Shown piece after piece: positions 22,370-31,577 of a stretch of 64,000 nucleotides of DNA. The stretch comes from Undibacterium parvum (GTDB taxonomy: Bacteria > Pseudomonadota > Gammaproteobacteria > Burkholderiales > Burkholderiaceae_D), in the NCBI RefSeq assembly GCF_003955735.1, contig NZ_CP034464.1:3906001-3970000 (forward strand). The letters are read 5' to 3'. The notes beneath the pieces are model-generated. The model ran no database searches and was not told the origin of the DNA. It saw only the letters and a list, made by a program, of their open reading frames with translations. Positions within the stretch are counted from its first letter, which is position 1; the number at the start of each line of letters is the position of its first letter. A program made the translations under genes and the position numbers.

Positions 22370-22969
22370 ATGGCTAGCAACTCAGGATCAATGGCAGCAA
22401 AGAAAACCGAAACAGCGTCAGAGCTGGCGGCCAGAGCGCAACTGGAAGCGGCGCAAAATTCTGGCCAATATCTAACCTTCGTCTTGGGCGGTGAGGTGTA
22501 CGCGCTGGGCATTTTAAACATCAAGGAAATCATTCAATACGGTGATTTAACCGAAGTGCCTATGATGCCCACCTTCATCCGTGGCGTGATTAATTTACGC
22601 GGACGGGTAGTGCCGGTAGTTGACTTGGCGGCCCGCTTTGGGCGCGGTGTCACCAGCGTCTCACGCCGCACCAGTATCGTCATCATAGAAATGGCGCAAA
22701 GCGAAGAAAACGAAGGTCAGAGCATAGGCGTGATGGTCGATGCGGTCAACGAAGTGGTGGATATCGCGGCGGCCGAGATCGAACCACCACCGTCTTTCGG
22801 CGCAAAAATCCGGCCCGACTTTATCAGCGGCATGGCCAAGCAAGCCGGGCGCTTCATCATCGTACTCAACCTCGATAGAGTGCTATCGATCGAAGAGATG
22901 GTGGCCCTGGGGCAAACCTTGAGTGGCGCTGAGGTACCGGTCGCCTGCGAGGTGGAAGAGCTCAGTTAA
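22370..22969 (+). CDS. cheW: Chemotaxis coupling protein CheW
   Basis: 199 aa; CheW fold from about residue 38 to 190 (YLTFVLGGEVYALGILNIKEII, VPMMPTFIRGVINLRGRVVPVVDLAARF, IGVMVDAVNEVVDI, GRFIIVLNLDRVLS). It links the preceding chemoreceptor to the CheA kinase. An Ala-rich, charged N-terminal tail of about 35 residues precedes the domain. AGGAG lies seven bases from the ATG; 8 bp after the receptor gene. Confidence 0.95.
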   Translation: MASNSGSMAAKKTETASELAARAQLEAAQNSGQYLTFVLGGEVYALGILNIKEIIQYGDLTEVPMMPTFIRGVINLRGRVVPVVDLAARFGRGVTSVSRRTSIVIIEMAQSEENEGQSIGVMVDAVNEVVDIAAAEIEPPPSFGAKIRPDFISGMAKQAGRFIIVLNLDRVLSIEEMVALGQTLSGAEVPVACEVEELS

Positions 22970-23471
22970 GCTGGTTTATCTCTATATGCTCTCGCAACTC
23001 TCTAGACCTAAGCGCGCTATTAGTCTGCTTCCGTTTTCCTTCAGTGGGACGTAACAGCCTGTCTCCGCACAGTGCTGTCTAAAGTGCCAAGCCCAGCGCG
23101 CATATTCCATGCGCCTTTCCAGCCTGCCTAGTCTGCAGCCCGCATGGGATATGGGTGTGGGGCCTGCTGCTCAATTATTTCATTGAGAACTTTGGCAACA
23201 AGGTCACCGCATCCTTGCGTTCGTCTCGCCCTACTCAAACTGTCTTGGGCGGTGGCCCTAAGCGTATCAGTTTTGGGTAAATTCGAGATTAAAGTGGTTT
23301 TTGCTTTTGTTGCAAATAGTTAATTGTGGCAGTTTTTTGCCCGCTTAATTTAGCCCAGTCTGTCAGCTCTGCTGTAGAATAAATGATGTCGCAGCTCAAG
23401 TCGGCTAAAGATATTTAAACGATAATCTAGACCGAAAATCCCCAGAGTTTTAATCGTGAGCACGCAATATT
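22970..23471. other. Intergenic region between cheW and HD-GYP gene
   Basis: About 500 bp holding REP-like copy 6 (23086-23164) and AT-rich upstream DNA of the next gene. No coding frame or clear promoter is identified. Confidence 0.5.
23086..23164. repeat. REP-like palindromic repeat, copy 6
   Basis: Arms GCGCGCATATTCCATGCGC and CCCGCATGGGATATGGG, inner TTTCCAGCCTGCCTAGTCTG. Confidence 0.8.
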
Positions 23472-24740
23472 ATGTTGAAAAAAATCAAGGTCAAGCAATT
23501 AAGACTAGGTATGTTCATTCAGGAACTATGTGGTTCTTGGATGGCTTCGCCTTTCTGGCAAAAGTCTTTTATGCTCGATAGCCAGGCCGCATTAGACAAA
23601 ATATTAAAAACCTCGATTACTGAGGTGGTGATCGATACCGCCAAGGGTGTCGATGTATTGGTAGCGGTTGTGGTTGCCAAAGCACCAGTCGAGCCTATCG
23701 TCGAAGCTGCCATTGCAGAGCTAGAGCCGGAACCGGAACCGGTTGTTGAAGCCGCTATCCCCTATAAAGATATCGTTGCCGTGTCTATGGACGATGAAAT
23801 GGGACGCGCTGCGAGCATCGTGGGTAACTCCAAAAAAGCAGTTTTTTCCATGTTTAATGAAGCGAGAATGGGAAATGCCATCAATGCGGAAAAAGCGATG
23901 TCGCTGGTGGAGGACATTGCCTCTTCAGTCATGCGTAATCCTGGCGCATTGATAGGTCTGGCGCGCTTAAAGACCGCCGATGACTATACCTATATGCATT
24001 CGGTCGCGGTATGTGCCTTGATGATCGCCTTGTCGCGCCAGCTCGGTCTGGATGATGAGCAAACGCGGGAGGCCGGTTTGGCCGGCTTATTGCATGACAT
24101 CGGCAAGATGGCGGTGGATTCGACTATTTTAAATAAACCCGGTAAGTTGACCGATGCTGAATTTGTCTCGGTCAAAGAGCATCCGGCGGCAGGTCATAAG
24201 ATGTTATTAGAGGCCGAAGGGGTGAGCGCTATTTCCCTCGATGTGTGCCTGCATCATCATGAGAAAATGGATGGTAGTGGTTACCCCGAGGGACTGGTTG
24301 GCGATCAGATTAGCTTGTACGCAAAGATGGGGGCGGTCTGTGATGTATATGACGCGATCACTTCGAATCGGCCGTATAAAGCGGGATGGTGCCCGGCTGA
24401 ATCTTTGAGCAAAATGTCTGAATGGAGCAAGGGGCACTTTGATGAAAAAGTGTTCCAGGCTTTTGTGATGAGTATTGGTATCTATCCGGTCGGCACCCTG
24501 GTGCGTCTGCAATCTGGGCGCTTGGGGGTAGTGGTGGAGCAGCAGATAGGTAAATCCCTGATGCTGCCGAAAGTGCGGGTGTTTTTTTCTAGTAAATCTT
24601 TAGCGTACATCACGCCAGAGTTGCTTGATTTGGCCGGCCCCGGTTTACAAGACAGAATCGTCGCGCGTGAAGACGCCAAAAAATGGGATTTAAAAGATAT
24701 CGATCGCTATTGGCTGGGCGATGCGGCCAAGCCATCTTAA
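23472..24740 (+). CDS. Cyclic-di-GMP phosphodiesterase, DUF3391 plus HD-GYP
   Basis: 422 aa. The N-terminal DUF3391-like domain (about 1-75: VKQLRLGMFIQELCGSWM) is followed by a Glu/Pro-rich linker and an HD-GYP domain (about 150-330). That domain has the HD pair in LLHDIGKM (about 205) and the diagnostic HHHEKMDGSGYPEG. HD-GYP proteins hydrolyse c-di-GMP to pGpG or GMP, lowering the signal and favouring motility. Cytoplasmic; the DUF3391 domain may sense or pair with partners. Single gene downstream of the chemotaxis pair. Confidence 0.93.
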   Translation: MLKKIKVKQLRLGMFIQELCGSWMASPFWQKSFMLDSQAALDKILKTSITEVVIDTAKGVDVLVAVVVAKAPVEPIVEAAIAELEPEPEPVVEAAIPYKDIVAVSMDDEMGRAASIVGNSKKAVFSMFNEARMGNAINAEKAMSLVEDIASSVMRNPGALIGLARLKTADDYTYMHSVAVCALMIALSRQLGLDDEQTREAGLAGLLHDIGKMAVDSTILNKPGKLTDAEFVSVKEHPAAGHKMLLEAEGVSAISLDVCLHHHEKMDGSGYPEGLVGDQISLYAKMGAVCDVYDAITSNRPYKAGWCPAESLSKMSEWSKGHFDEKVFQAFVMSIGIYPVGTLVRLQSGRLGVVVEQQIGKSLMLPKVRVFFSSKSLAYITPELLDLAGPGLQDRIVAREDAKKWDLKDIDRYWLGDAAKPS

Positions 24741-24819
24741 ATTGTGCTGATGTGCGCCAGGCGCATCAGCACTTTCCTTGCTGGTAGTATTTTGCGTAAG
24801 CCTTATTTGTAAAGCAGGC

Positions 24820-25800
24820 TTATAGTTCCGGCTGAATGATCACTTTCCCCGTCACTTTTCTAGCCGCTAAATCATTTAAGGCTTGCGCGGTATCCGCTAG
24901 TGCATATCTGCCTGAAATATGCGGTTTTATTTTCCCTTGCCTTAACCATTCCAGTAGTTCACGCATTGCGGCGAGATTTTTCAGTGGTTCGCGTTTCGCA
25001 AATTCGCCCCAAAAGACGCCGATTAAGGACGCGCCTTTTAATAGCGTCAGATTTAAGGGCAGTTTAGGAATCTCTCCGTTGGCGAAGCCTACCACCAGAT
25101 AGCGGCCACGCCATCCGATGGAGCGAAAGGCGGGCTCGGTATAGATTCCACCGACTGGGTCGTAAATTACATCGGGACCTTTGCCATCGGTCGCCAGTTT
25201 GATGGCTTCCCGCAAGTCTTCGTTGCTGTAATTGATGCAAACATCGGCGCCATGGGCTTTGCAGATGGCGAGTTTCTCATCGGTCGATGCCGCTGCGATG
25301 ACGCGGGCGCCGATCGCCTTGCCGATTTCTATCGCGGCTAGACCAACCCCACCAGCGGCACCCAACACCAGCATGGTTTCACCTGCTTTTAACTGCGCTC
25401 TGTCGAGCACCGCATGATGCGAGGTGCCGTAGGTGAGGGTGATGGCGGCAGCGGTATCGAAATCCATTTCGGCTGGCATGGGCATAATCGCTTGCGCTGG
25501 CACCACCACTTGTTGTGCAAAAGCGCCATGACCAACAAAGGCAATCACGCGGTCTCCGGGTTTGGTGTTGCTGACGCCTGCACCAACAGCGCGTACCACG
25601 CCGGAGAGTTCACTGCCCGGTGTGAAAGGAAGTTCTGGTTTAAATTGATATTTATTTTGTATGATCAAAACGTCAGGGAAGTTGACTCCGGCAGCTTTGA
25701 CGTCGATCGTGACCTGTCCCGGCCCTGGCAAAAGATCAGGCAGTTCTTCTATCACCAAAGTGTCGGGCAGACCCCAGGTTTTACACAGTACAGCTTTCAT
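24820..25800 (-). CDS. NADPH:quinone oxidoreductase family protein (MDR)
   Basis: 326 aa, medium-chain dehydrogenase/reductase of the zinc-free quinone oxidoreductase type. GroES-like N-terminus (PGPGQVTIDVKAAGVNFPDVLII, TPGSELSGVV), NAD(P)-binding LGAAGGVGLAAIEIGKAIGA (about residues 145-164) and a C-terminus GRYALADTAQALNDLAARKVTGKVII. It probably reduces quinones or alpha,beta-unsaturated carbonyls with NADPH. Single gene, divergent from surE. Confidence 0.9.
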   Translation of the reverse strand: MKAVLCKTWGLPDTLVIEELPDLLPGPGQVTIDVKAAGVNFPDVLIIQNKYQFKPELPFTPGSELSGVVRAVGAGVSNTKPGDRVIAFVGHGAFAQQVVVPAQAIMPMPAEMDFDTAAAITLTYGTSHHAVLDRAQLKAGETMLVLGAAGGVGLAAIEIGKAIGARVIAAASTDEKLAICKAHGADVCINYSNEDLREAIKLATDGKGPDVIYDPVGGIYTEPAFRSIGWRGRYLVVGFANGEIPKLPLNLTLLKGASLIGVFWGEFAKREPLKNLAAMRELLEWLRQGKIKPHISGRYALADTAQALNDLAARKVTGKVIIQPEL

Positions 25801-25908
25801 ATTCAGATCCCCAAAATAAAATAGTACGACCGTTTGATTTTGTGATTATGCCGCAAAATAATGATCTGTGTAGAAATTTATATTCAGGCATCAGGTAGAA
25901 TGCTTGAC

Positions 25909-26646
25909 ATGAAAATTCTGATCAGTAACGACGATGGTTACCTCGCACCTGGCATCATTGCTTTGGCCGATGCCTTAGCGGCTATTGCCGAGATTGTGGT
26001 GGTGGCGCCTGATGGTAATCGCTCTGGCACCTCAAATGCACTTACTCTGGATAGGCCACTTTCGCTACATCGCGCCGCCAATGGTTTTTATGTCGTGAAT
26101 GGCACACCTACCGATTGCGTGCATATCGCCTTGACCTCGATTATGCAGGAACGACCAGATCTGATCATCTCTGGCATCAATCAAGGTCAGAATATGGGCG
26201 ATGACACGCTGTATTCCGGTACGGTGGCAGCGGCGACCGAAGGCTATTTGTTTGGCGTTCCGGCCATTGCTTTTTCGCAGCTAGACAAGGGCTGGGCTCA
26301 TCTGGATGCGGCAGCGCGGATTGCCCGAGAAATGATCATGCGCGGCTTCCCCTCTTTGCCCTTGCCTTATTTGTTGAACGTGAATATTCCTAATTTAGCC
26401 TACCAGGACATCAAGGGCATCCGCAGTGCGCGCCTTGGGAAGCGCCATACTTCGGAGCCGGTCATTAAAGCACTCGATCCGCAAGGGCGGGATATTTATT
26501 GGATAGGTCCGCCAGGCGCAGTTAAAGATGCCGGAGAGGGCACTGATTTTTATGTGACAGCGCATGATTATGTGTCGGTGACCCCGCTGCAGGTGGATTT
26601 GACCAATGCCACGCAGATGCAGCAAGTCGGGGCGGATTTGGCATGA
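25909..26646 (+). CDS. surE: 5'/3'-nucleotidase SurE
   Basis: 245 aa from the start [16 protein letters not shown], which matches the family N-terminus and carries the metal-binding DD pair; an in-frame ATG at 25900 has the closer ribosome site (AGG) and remains possible. Other motifs: [49 protein letters not shown]. It removes phosphate from nucleoside monophosphates and short polyphosphates, often in stationary phase. First gene of the surE-pcm-nlpD-rpoS cluster; its stop overlaps pcm as ATGA. Confidence 0.97.
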   Translation: MKILISNDDGYLAPGIIALADALAAIAEIVVVAPDGNRSGTSNALTLDRPLSLHRAANGFYVVNGTPTDCVHIALTSIMQERPDLIISGINQGQNMGDDTLYSGTVAAATEGYLFGVPAIAFSQLDKGWAHLDAAARIAREMIMRGFPSLPLPYLLNVNIPNLAYQDIKGIRSARLGKRHTSEPVIKALDPQGRDIYWIGPPGAVKDAGEGTDFYVTAHDYVSVTPLQVDLTNATQMQQVGADLA

Positions 26647-27518
26647 CGGCAAAAGATAAACGTTTTCCCTTGCTGCTCTCGTCTGTGGTAGGGCAGGGCA
26701 AGCGCAGTGATGATAGAAGCAAACCAGCCATTAAAACCGAGATGCCTCAGACCGCCATGCGCAATGCGGTCAGGCATGCAGCGCCTAAAATTGGCGCGCA
26801 CTCCATTCCAGGCCTGAACACCACTCGGGCAACGAAGACGACGCCAAGTCCAAGTCCAAATACCTCGAGTCACTCTTCTGTGCCCTTGGTCTCGGCGAAT
26901 ATTCGTAAAGCCATGGTGGCTAAAGTCGCCCAGCAAGGAGTGATTGATAGCCTGGTGTTGGGCGCGCTTGAAGCAATTCCCCGGCACTTATTTATAGAGT
27001 CTGGCCTGTCCGGCCAAGCCTATATTGATGCCTCTTTACCTATCGGTCATCATCAAACCATCTCTAAGCCTTACATCGTGGCGCGCATGATAGAAATTAT
27101 GCGCAACGGTGCTGAATTAAAAAATGTACTTGAAATTGGTACCGGGTGCGGCTACCAGGCGGCGGTGCTTTCTCTGGTCGCGAAAGAGGTGTATTCGATA
27201 GAGCGTATTAAGGCTTTGCACGAACTGGCAAAAAATAACTTGCGACCCATGCGCATTCCAAATATTCGCCTGCATTATGGCGATGGCATGCTGGGATTGC
27301 CTCAGGTGGCACCGTTTGACGGTATCATATTGGCTGCGGCCGGTTTGCAAGTGCCGCAGGCATTGTTGGAGCAACTGACTATCGGTGGCCGACTGATCGC
27401 TCCGGTCGGTGCCGGTAATCAGGTGCTGCAATTAATCGAGAGAGTCGCACCATTGGAATGGAAAAGTTCTATCTTGGAGCAGTGTCATTTTGTCCCACTG
27501 CGACAGGGCGTAATATGA
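26643..27518 (+). CDS. pcm: Protein-L-isoaspartate O-methyltransferase
   Basis: 291 aa. The C-terminal about 215 residues are the standard Pcm domain, with the SAM-binding motif [17 protein letters not shown] (about 160-176) and the [16 protein letters not shown] active-site region. It methylates isoaspartyl residues so damaged proteins can be repaired. The N-terminal about 75 residues are a basic, Pro/Ser/Thr-rich extension not seen in the compact E. coli enzyme and probably disordered. Start by ATGA overlap with surE. The stop codon lies inside the 5-bp target duplication of a MITE. Confidence 0.95.
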   Translation: MTAKDKRFPLLLSSVVGQGKRSDDRSKPAIKTEMPQTAMRNAVRHAAPKIGAHSIPGLNTTRATKTTPSPSPNTSSHSSVPLVSANIRKAMVAKVAQQGVIDSLVLGALEAIPRHLFIESGLSGQAYIDASLPIGHHQTISKPYIVARMIEIMRNGAELKNVLEIGTGCGYQAAVLSLVAKEVYSIERIKALHELAKNNLRPMRIPNIRLHYGDGMLGLPQVAPFDGIILAAAGLQVPQALLEQLTIGGRLIAPVGAGNQVLQLIERVAPLEWKSSILEQCHFVPLRQGVI

Positions 27519-27621
27519 TAGGACTTACGCAAAAGCGCCCCAGCGTCGTTGTATCTGCCTTGCCGTACTGGAGTAAGTCTTCGGCGGTACGTCTAGCTGG
27601 AACAATTTTGCGTAAGTCCTA
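27519..27621. mobile_element. 103-bp MITE between pcm and nlpD
   Basis: Perfect 16-bp terminal inverted repeats TAGGACTTACGCAAAA (27519-27534) and TTTTGCGTAAGTCCTA (27606-27621), flanked by a 5-bp direct repeat TATGA (27514-27518 and 27622-27626). No coding capacity. These are the features of a non-autonomous miniature inverted-repeat element. No matching transposase is in the window. Confidence 0.88.
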
Positions 27622-27622
27622 T

Positions 27623-28666
27623 ATGAAACAGTCGATCAAATGGAAATTGTTAATGAATAAGAAGAAATTAAGCGTAGTTGCACAGATCGTTTTGACTAGT
27701 GCCGTCCTCATTGGCATATCCGCTATATCCGCTTGTACTAGTACCCCGAATAATGCGCCGGTGATTGATAGGGCTGATCGCGGCAATACCGAGATAAATA
27801 AATCTGTCGCCAATGTGACTGCTGCGCCGGTAAAAGCACCGTTCGATGGCAAGCTCAATTATGTTGTAAAAAAGGGCGATACTTTATTTCGCATAGCACT
27901 TGATCACGGACAAAGTTATAGTGACATCGTCGCTTGGAATAGTTTAAAAAATCCTAACGATATTAAAGTCGATCAAGTATTGCGGGTGGCTCCGCCGGAT
28001 GCAGTCTCGACTGCTGGGGTGCAGACCTCGAGTATTTCATCTGGCAGTGGCAGTGAGATTAGAAGCTTGACGGCTGCTAGCGGAGCGGCCAACGCAGCGA
28101 CCAACGTAGCTACCAATAAGAACTATCCTAGAGGCGATAAAAAAGCCTATTCAGAGGCCGCTTTGGCTGAGTTGCAAAAGCCGGATACGGCTTCCAACCT
28201 TGCTGTCGTTGCGGTGGCAGCCGCCAAATCAGAAGTGCCGGCTGTAAAGTCAGCCGAAAAGTCAGTTGATAAAGTGGCGACGACGCCTGCTGAATCAGAT
28301 GCAGTTGATTGGATGTGGCCAGTTGAGGGTAAAGTCATCGCCAGTTTTGACGATGTAAAGAATAAAGGTCTGGATATCGGTGGCAAGTTAGGGCAGGATG
28401 TACTTGCGGCAGCCGCTGGAAAAGTGATGTATGAGGGGAGTGGAATCCGTGGTTATGGTAATCTAGTCATTATTAAGCATTCCAGTACGCTTTTATCCGC
28501 TTACGCGCACAATAAAACGAATTTGGTAAAAGAAGGACAAGTGATTAGTCGGGGTCAGAAAATTGCAGAAATGGGTAATTCTGATAGCGATGCGGTTAAG
28601 TTGCATTTTGAAATACGTCAACAGGGTAAACCGGTTGACCCAGCAAAATTTTTACCTGGTCGATAG
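27623..28666 (+). CDS. nlpD: LysM/M23 lipoprotein NlpD
   Basis: 347 aa from ATG 27623 (alternative ATG 27653). Lipoprotein signal peptide with lipobox ISAC; LysM domain YVVKKGDTLFRIALDHGQSYSDIVAWN; Ala/Ser-rich linker; C-terminal M23/LytM domain (GLDIGGKLGQDVLAAAAGKVMYEGSGIRGYGN ... KLHFEIRQQGKPVDPAKFLP). NlpD is an outer-membrane lipoprotein that activates an amidase for septal peptidoglycan splitting. The LytM metal ligands look incomplete (the usual HxxxD has become GLDIG), as in other NlpD regulators, so it is probably non-catalytic. The MITE has displaced the original ribosome site (CAGGG in pcm), so 27653 may now be used. rpoS follows. Confidence 0.93.
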   Translation: MKQSIKWKLLMNKKKLSVVAQIVLTSAVLIGISAISACTSTPNNAPVIDRADRGNTEINKSVANVTAAPVKAPFDGKLNYVVKKGDTLFRIALDHGQSYSDIVAWNSLKNPNDIKVDQVLRVAPPDAVSTAGVQTSSISSGSGSEIRSLTAASGAANAATNVATNKNYPRGDKKAYSEAALAELQKPDTASNLAVVAVAAAKSEVPAVKSAEKSVDKVATTPAESDAVDWMWPVEGKVIASFDDVKNKGLDIGGKLGQDVLAAAAGKVMYEGSGIRGYGNLVIIKHSSTLLSAYAHNKTNLVKEGQVISRGQKIAEMGNSDSDAVKLHFEIRQQGKPVDPAKFLPGR

Positions 28667-28730
28667 TACAATCGAGCGTCATTGCACTGGGTAAGCTCCG
28701 ATAAAACCTATTATCTTTTTAGCTTAAAAA

Positions 28731-29813
28731 ATGCCCAAATCTTCAGTCAATTGTCAGTTGCAAAGCGCCGATTCGGACGATGGCCAGGATGTTATTGCTG
28801 AGCTTATGTCCGAAACTGGTTCAGATTCCCTGATCGAACAGCATGCGCAATTGTCGGACTTTTCAGAAGATAGTGATGAGGATGCGGCAGAGGATGCGAC
28901 TGATGATGAGAGCGATAATCCTATCGCGCAAAGTGTGGCACCGATTGATGAGATTAAGACCGTCTTGGCGGCCGAGTTATCGACTGATACGACTCAACAT
29001 TACCTCAATCAAATAGGAACTCGCCCTTTATTTGGCATGGCTGAAGAATTGCATTATGCAACCTTGGCCAAGCAGGGCGACTTCGAAGCCCGGCAAAAAA
29101 TGATAGAGCATAATTTGCGCCTGGTGGTCTCTATCGCCAAACACTATATTAATCGCGGCGTCGCCTTGCTCGATATGATAGAAGAGGGCAACCTAGGCTT
29201 GATGCACGCGATAGAAAAATTTGAGCCCGAGCGTGGTTTTCGTTTCTCTACCTATGCGACCTGGTGGATACGTCAGAGTATAGAACGTGCCATCATGAAT
29301 CAGGCTCGCACCATACGTTTGCCGGTGCACATGGTGCGCGAGTTAAATCAAATTTTACGTGCCAAGTATCATCTGGAATCGCAAAGACGCGACGGTAGAG
29401 ATGCCGCGATCGAAGACATTGCCCACCTGGTGGGGCGACCTATCGATGAAGTGCAAGATATCTTGGCGCTGTCCGAGCACGCCACTTCACTCGATACCCC
29501 ACTCGATAATGATCCTCAGTCCAGCCTCATGGATATGCTACCGGGCAATAGCGACGATACGCCCGACCTATTGGCCGAGCATCATGAGATGACCATCTTA
29601 GTCCGTGATTGGCTGTCAAAATTGCCCGATAAGCAACGCATCGTGATCATGCGTCGATTTGGCTTAGATAATGATGATCCGGCTACGCTGGAAACTTTGG
29701 CCGATGAAATGGGGATAACCCGCGAGCGGGTAAGGCAAATCCAGCAAGAGGCGCTGATCAAATTAAAACGCACCTTTGCCTCACGTGGCGTCGACCGCGA
29801 CTCACTGCTCTAA
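28731..29813 (+). CDS. rpoS: RNA polymerase sigma factor RpoS
   Basis: 360 aa. An acidic N-terminal extension (about 1-75) is followed by sigma region 1.2, region 2 ([39 protein letters not shown] in pattern), region 3 and region 4.2 HTH ([28 protein letters not shown]). It is the stationary-phase and general-stress sigma factor and sits in its conserved place after nlpD. In other bacteria a main rpoS promoter lies inside nlpD; that may apply here. Confidence 0.96.
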   Translation: MPKSSVNCQLQSADSDDGQDVIAELMSETGSDSLIEQHAQLSDFSEDSDEDAAEDATDDESDNPIAQSVAPIDEIKTVLAAELSTDTTQHYLNQIGTRPLFGMAEELHYATLAKQGDFEARQKMIEHNLRLVVSIAKHYINRGVALLDMIEEGNLGLMHAIEKFEPERGFRFSTYATWWIRQSIERAIMNQARTIRLPVHMVRELNQILRAKYHLESQRRDGRDAAIEDIAHLVGRPIDEVQDILALSEHATSLDTPLDNDPQSSLMDMLPGNSDDTPDLLAEHHEMTILVRDWLSKLPDKQRIVIMRRFGLDNDDPATLETLADEMGITRERVRQIQQEALIKLKRTFASRGVDRDSLL

Positions 29814-29901
29814 TCTGCGCTTTGTCCCAAACGCGCCGGTATTTTCAGTCCGCTATTTCAAGGGCTGAAAGAAAAAGCGCGATTGAGTTCCTCGTTTCTC
29901 T

Positions 29902-29907
29902 TATAAT
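29902..29907 (+). promoter_or_regulatory. Possible -10 of rlmD
   Basis: TATAAT 58 bp before the rlmD ATG; the nearest -35-like word TTGAGT is only 13 bp upstream, so the promoter is tentative. Confidence 0.3.
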
Positions 29908-29964
29908 CTCGCCTTTGAATTAAATCCCTCTTCGAGCATGAGCTAGGCTCATTCTGCATACATC

Positions 29965-31299
29965 ATGAATAAAATTAATATCCGCTCCTTTGATATGGAT
30001 GCGCGTGGCGTTGGTCATCTCGAGAACGAAGACGGCACTCCGGGTAAGGTGATTTTTGTTGAAGGCGCATTGCCTGGGGAAGTGGTGAGTTTTAACACTT
30101 TCAAGAAAAAAGCCAGCTGGGAAGCCGCCAATATGGGCACCCTGTTCAAAGAGTCATCCCAAAGAGTGACGCCTAAATGCGAGTATTTTGGGGTGTGCGG
30201 CGGTTGTTCTATGCAACATCTGGATGCTAATGCCCAGGTCGCCATGAAGCAGCGCGTGCTGGAAGATAATCTTGGACACATCGGCAAAGTCAAGCCAGAT
30301 ATGATGATGCGCCCTATCTACGGACCGACCTGGGGTTACCGTTATCGCGCCCGTTTGTCGGTGCGCAATGTCGTCAAAAAAGGCACGGTGCTGGTGGGTT
30401 TTCATGAGAAGAAATCCCGTTTTGTGGCGAATATGGAGCGCTGCGAAATTTTGCCGCCGCATGTTTCGGCCATGCTGCTGCCTTTGCGTGGCTTGATTGC
30501 CTCGCTTTCTATCCTGGAAGAAGTGCCACAAATTGAATTGGCGATCGGTGAGGGCGTCACCGCCTTGGTACTGCGCATCATGGCGGCCTTAAGTGCGGAA
30601 GACGAACTCAAGCTAAAAGCCTTCGCCGATGAATATAAAGTGCAATGGTGGTTGCAAACCAAGGGCCCGGAAACTGCAGAGCCATTTTATCCGGCGACCA
30701 GTGATTTGCATTATCTGCTGCCGGAATTTGGCGTCAAAATGCCGTTTAAGCCTACCGACTTTACCCAGGTAAATCATCACATCAATCGAGTCTTGGTGGA
30801 TAGAGCACTGCGTTTATTGGACGTGCAAAAAGACGAGCGTATCGCCGATTTGTTTTGTGGCCTGGGTAACTTTACCTTGCCTATCGCCACCCTTGCCAAA
30901 GAGGTGGTGGGGATAGAGGGTAGTACCAGTCTGACTGAACGTGCGCTTGAAAACGCCATCGCCAATGGTTTGCAGGACAAGACCTCATTTAGCACCCGCA
31001 ATTTATTTGAAGTGACTGCCGAAGATCTGGTCGCACTAGGGAAGTTTGATCGTTATCTGGTCGATCCTCCGCGCGATGGCGCGATGGCACTGTGCCAGGC
31101 CTTGATCGATCTGGGTAAGTTTGCGCCGCACTTGAAACCTAAGCGTATCGTCTACGTTTCGTGTAGCCCGGGAACGCTGGCCAGAGATGCTGGCATGTTG
31201 GTGAATCTTGGCGGTTATCGCATGACCAAGGCGGGCGTGGTGAACATGTTCCCACATACCTCTCATGTTGAATCGATGGCGGTGTTTGATTTGATTTGA
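29965..31299 (+). CDS. rlmD: 23S rRNA (uracil-1939 C5)-methyltransferase RlmD
   Basis: 444 aa. N-terminal TRAM-like domain (RSFDMDARGVGHL), iron-sulphur cluster cysteines in KCEYFGVCGGCSMQHL (about 70-85), SAM-binding LFCGLGNFTLPIATLAKEVVGIEG, and the catalytic region VDPPRDGA with the nucleophile Cys in YVSCSPGTLARD. It methylates U1939 of 23S rRNA. Single gene after rpoS. Confidence 0.95.
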   Translation: MNKINIRSFDMDARGVGHLENEDGTPGKVIFVEGALPGEVVSFNTFKKKASWEAANMGTLFKESSQRVTPKCEYFGVCGGCSMQHLDANAQVAMKQRVLEDNLGHIGKVKPDMMMRPIYGPTWGYRYRARLSVRNVVKKGTVLVGFHEKKSRFVANMERCEILPPHVSAMLLPLRGLIASLSILEEVPQIELAIGEGVTALVLRIMAALSAEDELKLKAFADEYKVQWWLQTKGPETAEPFYPATSDLHYLLPEFGVKMPFKPTDFTQVNHHINRVLVDRALRLLDVQKDERIADLFCGLGNFTLPIATLAKEVVGIEGSTSLTERALENAIANGLQDKTSFSTRNLFEVTAEDLVALGKFDRYLVDPPRDGAMALCQALIDLGKFAPHLKPKRIVYVSCSPGTLARDAGMLVNLGGYRMTKAGVVNMFPHTSHVESMAVFDLI

Positions 31300-31357
31300 T
31301 CTAAATTGAGTTGAGTTGAGTTGATCAACTCAAGATTGTTAGCTTAGCTTAGCTCGG

Positions 31358-31387
31358 ATGCCCGCATTTGCACTGCGGGCATTTTTT
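31358..31387 (+). terminator. Terminator of rlmD
   Basis: ATGCCCGC / GCGGGCAT with a 9-nt loop then TTTTT, 59 bp after the stop. Just upstream is an 18-bp perfect palindrome TTGAGTTGATCAACTCAA (31316-31333) preceded by GAGTT repeats. Confidence 0.85.
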
Positions 31388-31425
31388 ATTAGCACTGCTG
31401 TTTTTCAAAAGTCCTGCCGCCTGCT

Positions 31426-31530
31426 GCGCATATTCCATGCGGGTTTTCGACCAGCCATCCCGCAGCCCCATTATCCATGCGCCTTTCCAGCATGCTTGCC
31501 GGCAAACCCGCATGGGATATGCGCGGCGGG
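31426..31530. repeat. REP-like palindromic repeat, composite copy 7
   Basis: Three arms: GCGCATATTCCATGCGGG, then ATTATCCATGCGCCTTTCC, then CCCGCATGGGATATGCGC. It looks like two overlapping units (BIME-like). Confidence 0.75.
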
Positions 31531-31577
31531 GATGTTGTTAAAAAAACACGAATGGTAATCCATGCCAGTAAGCTCAG

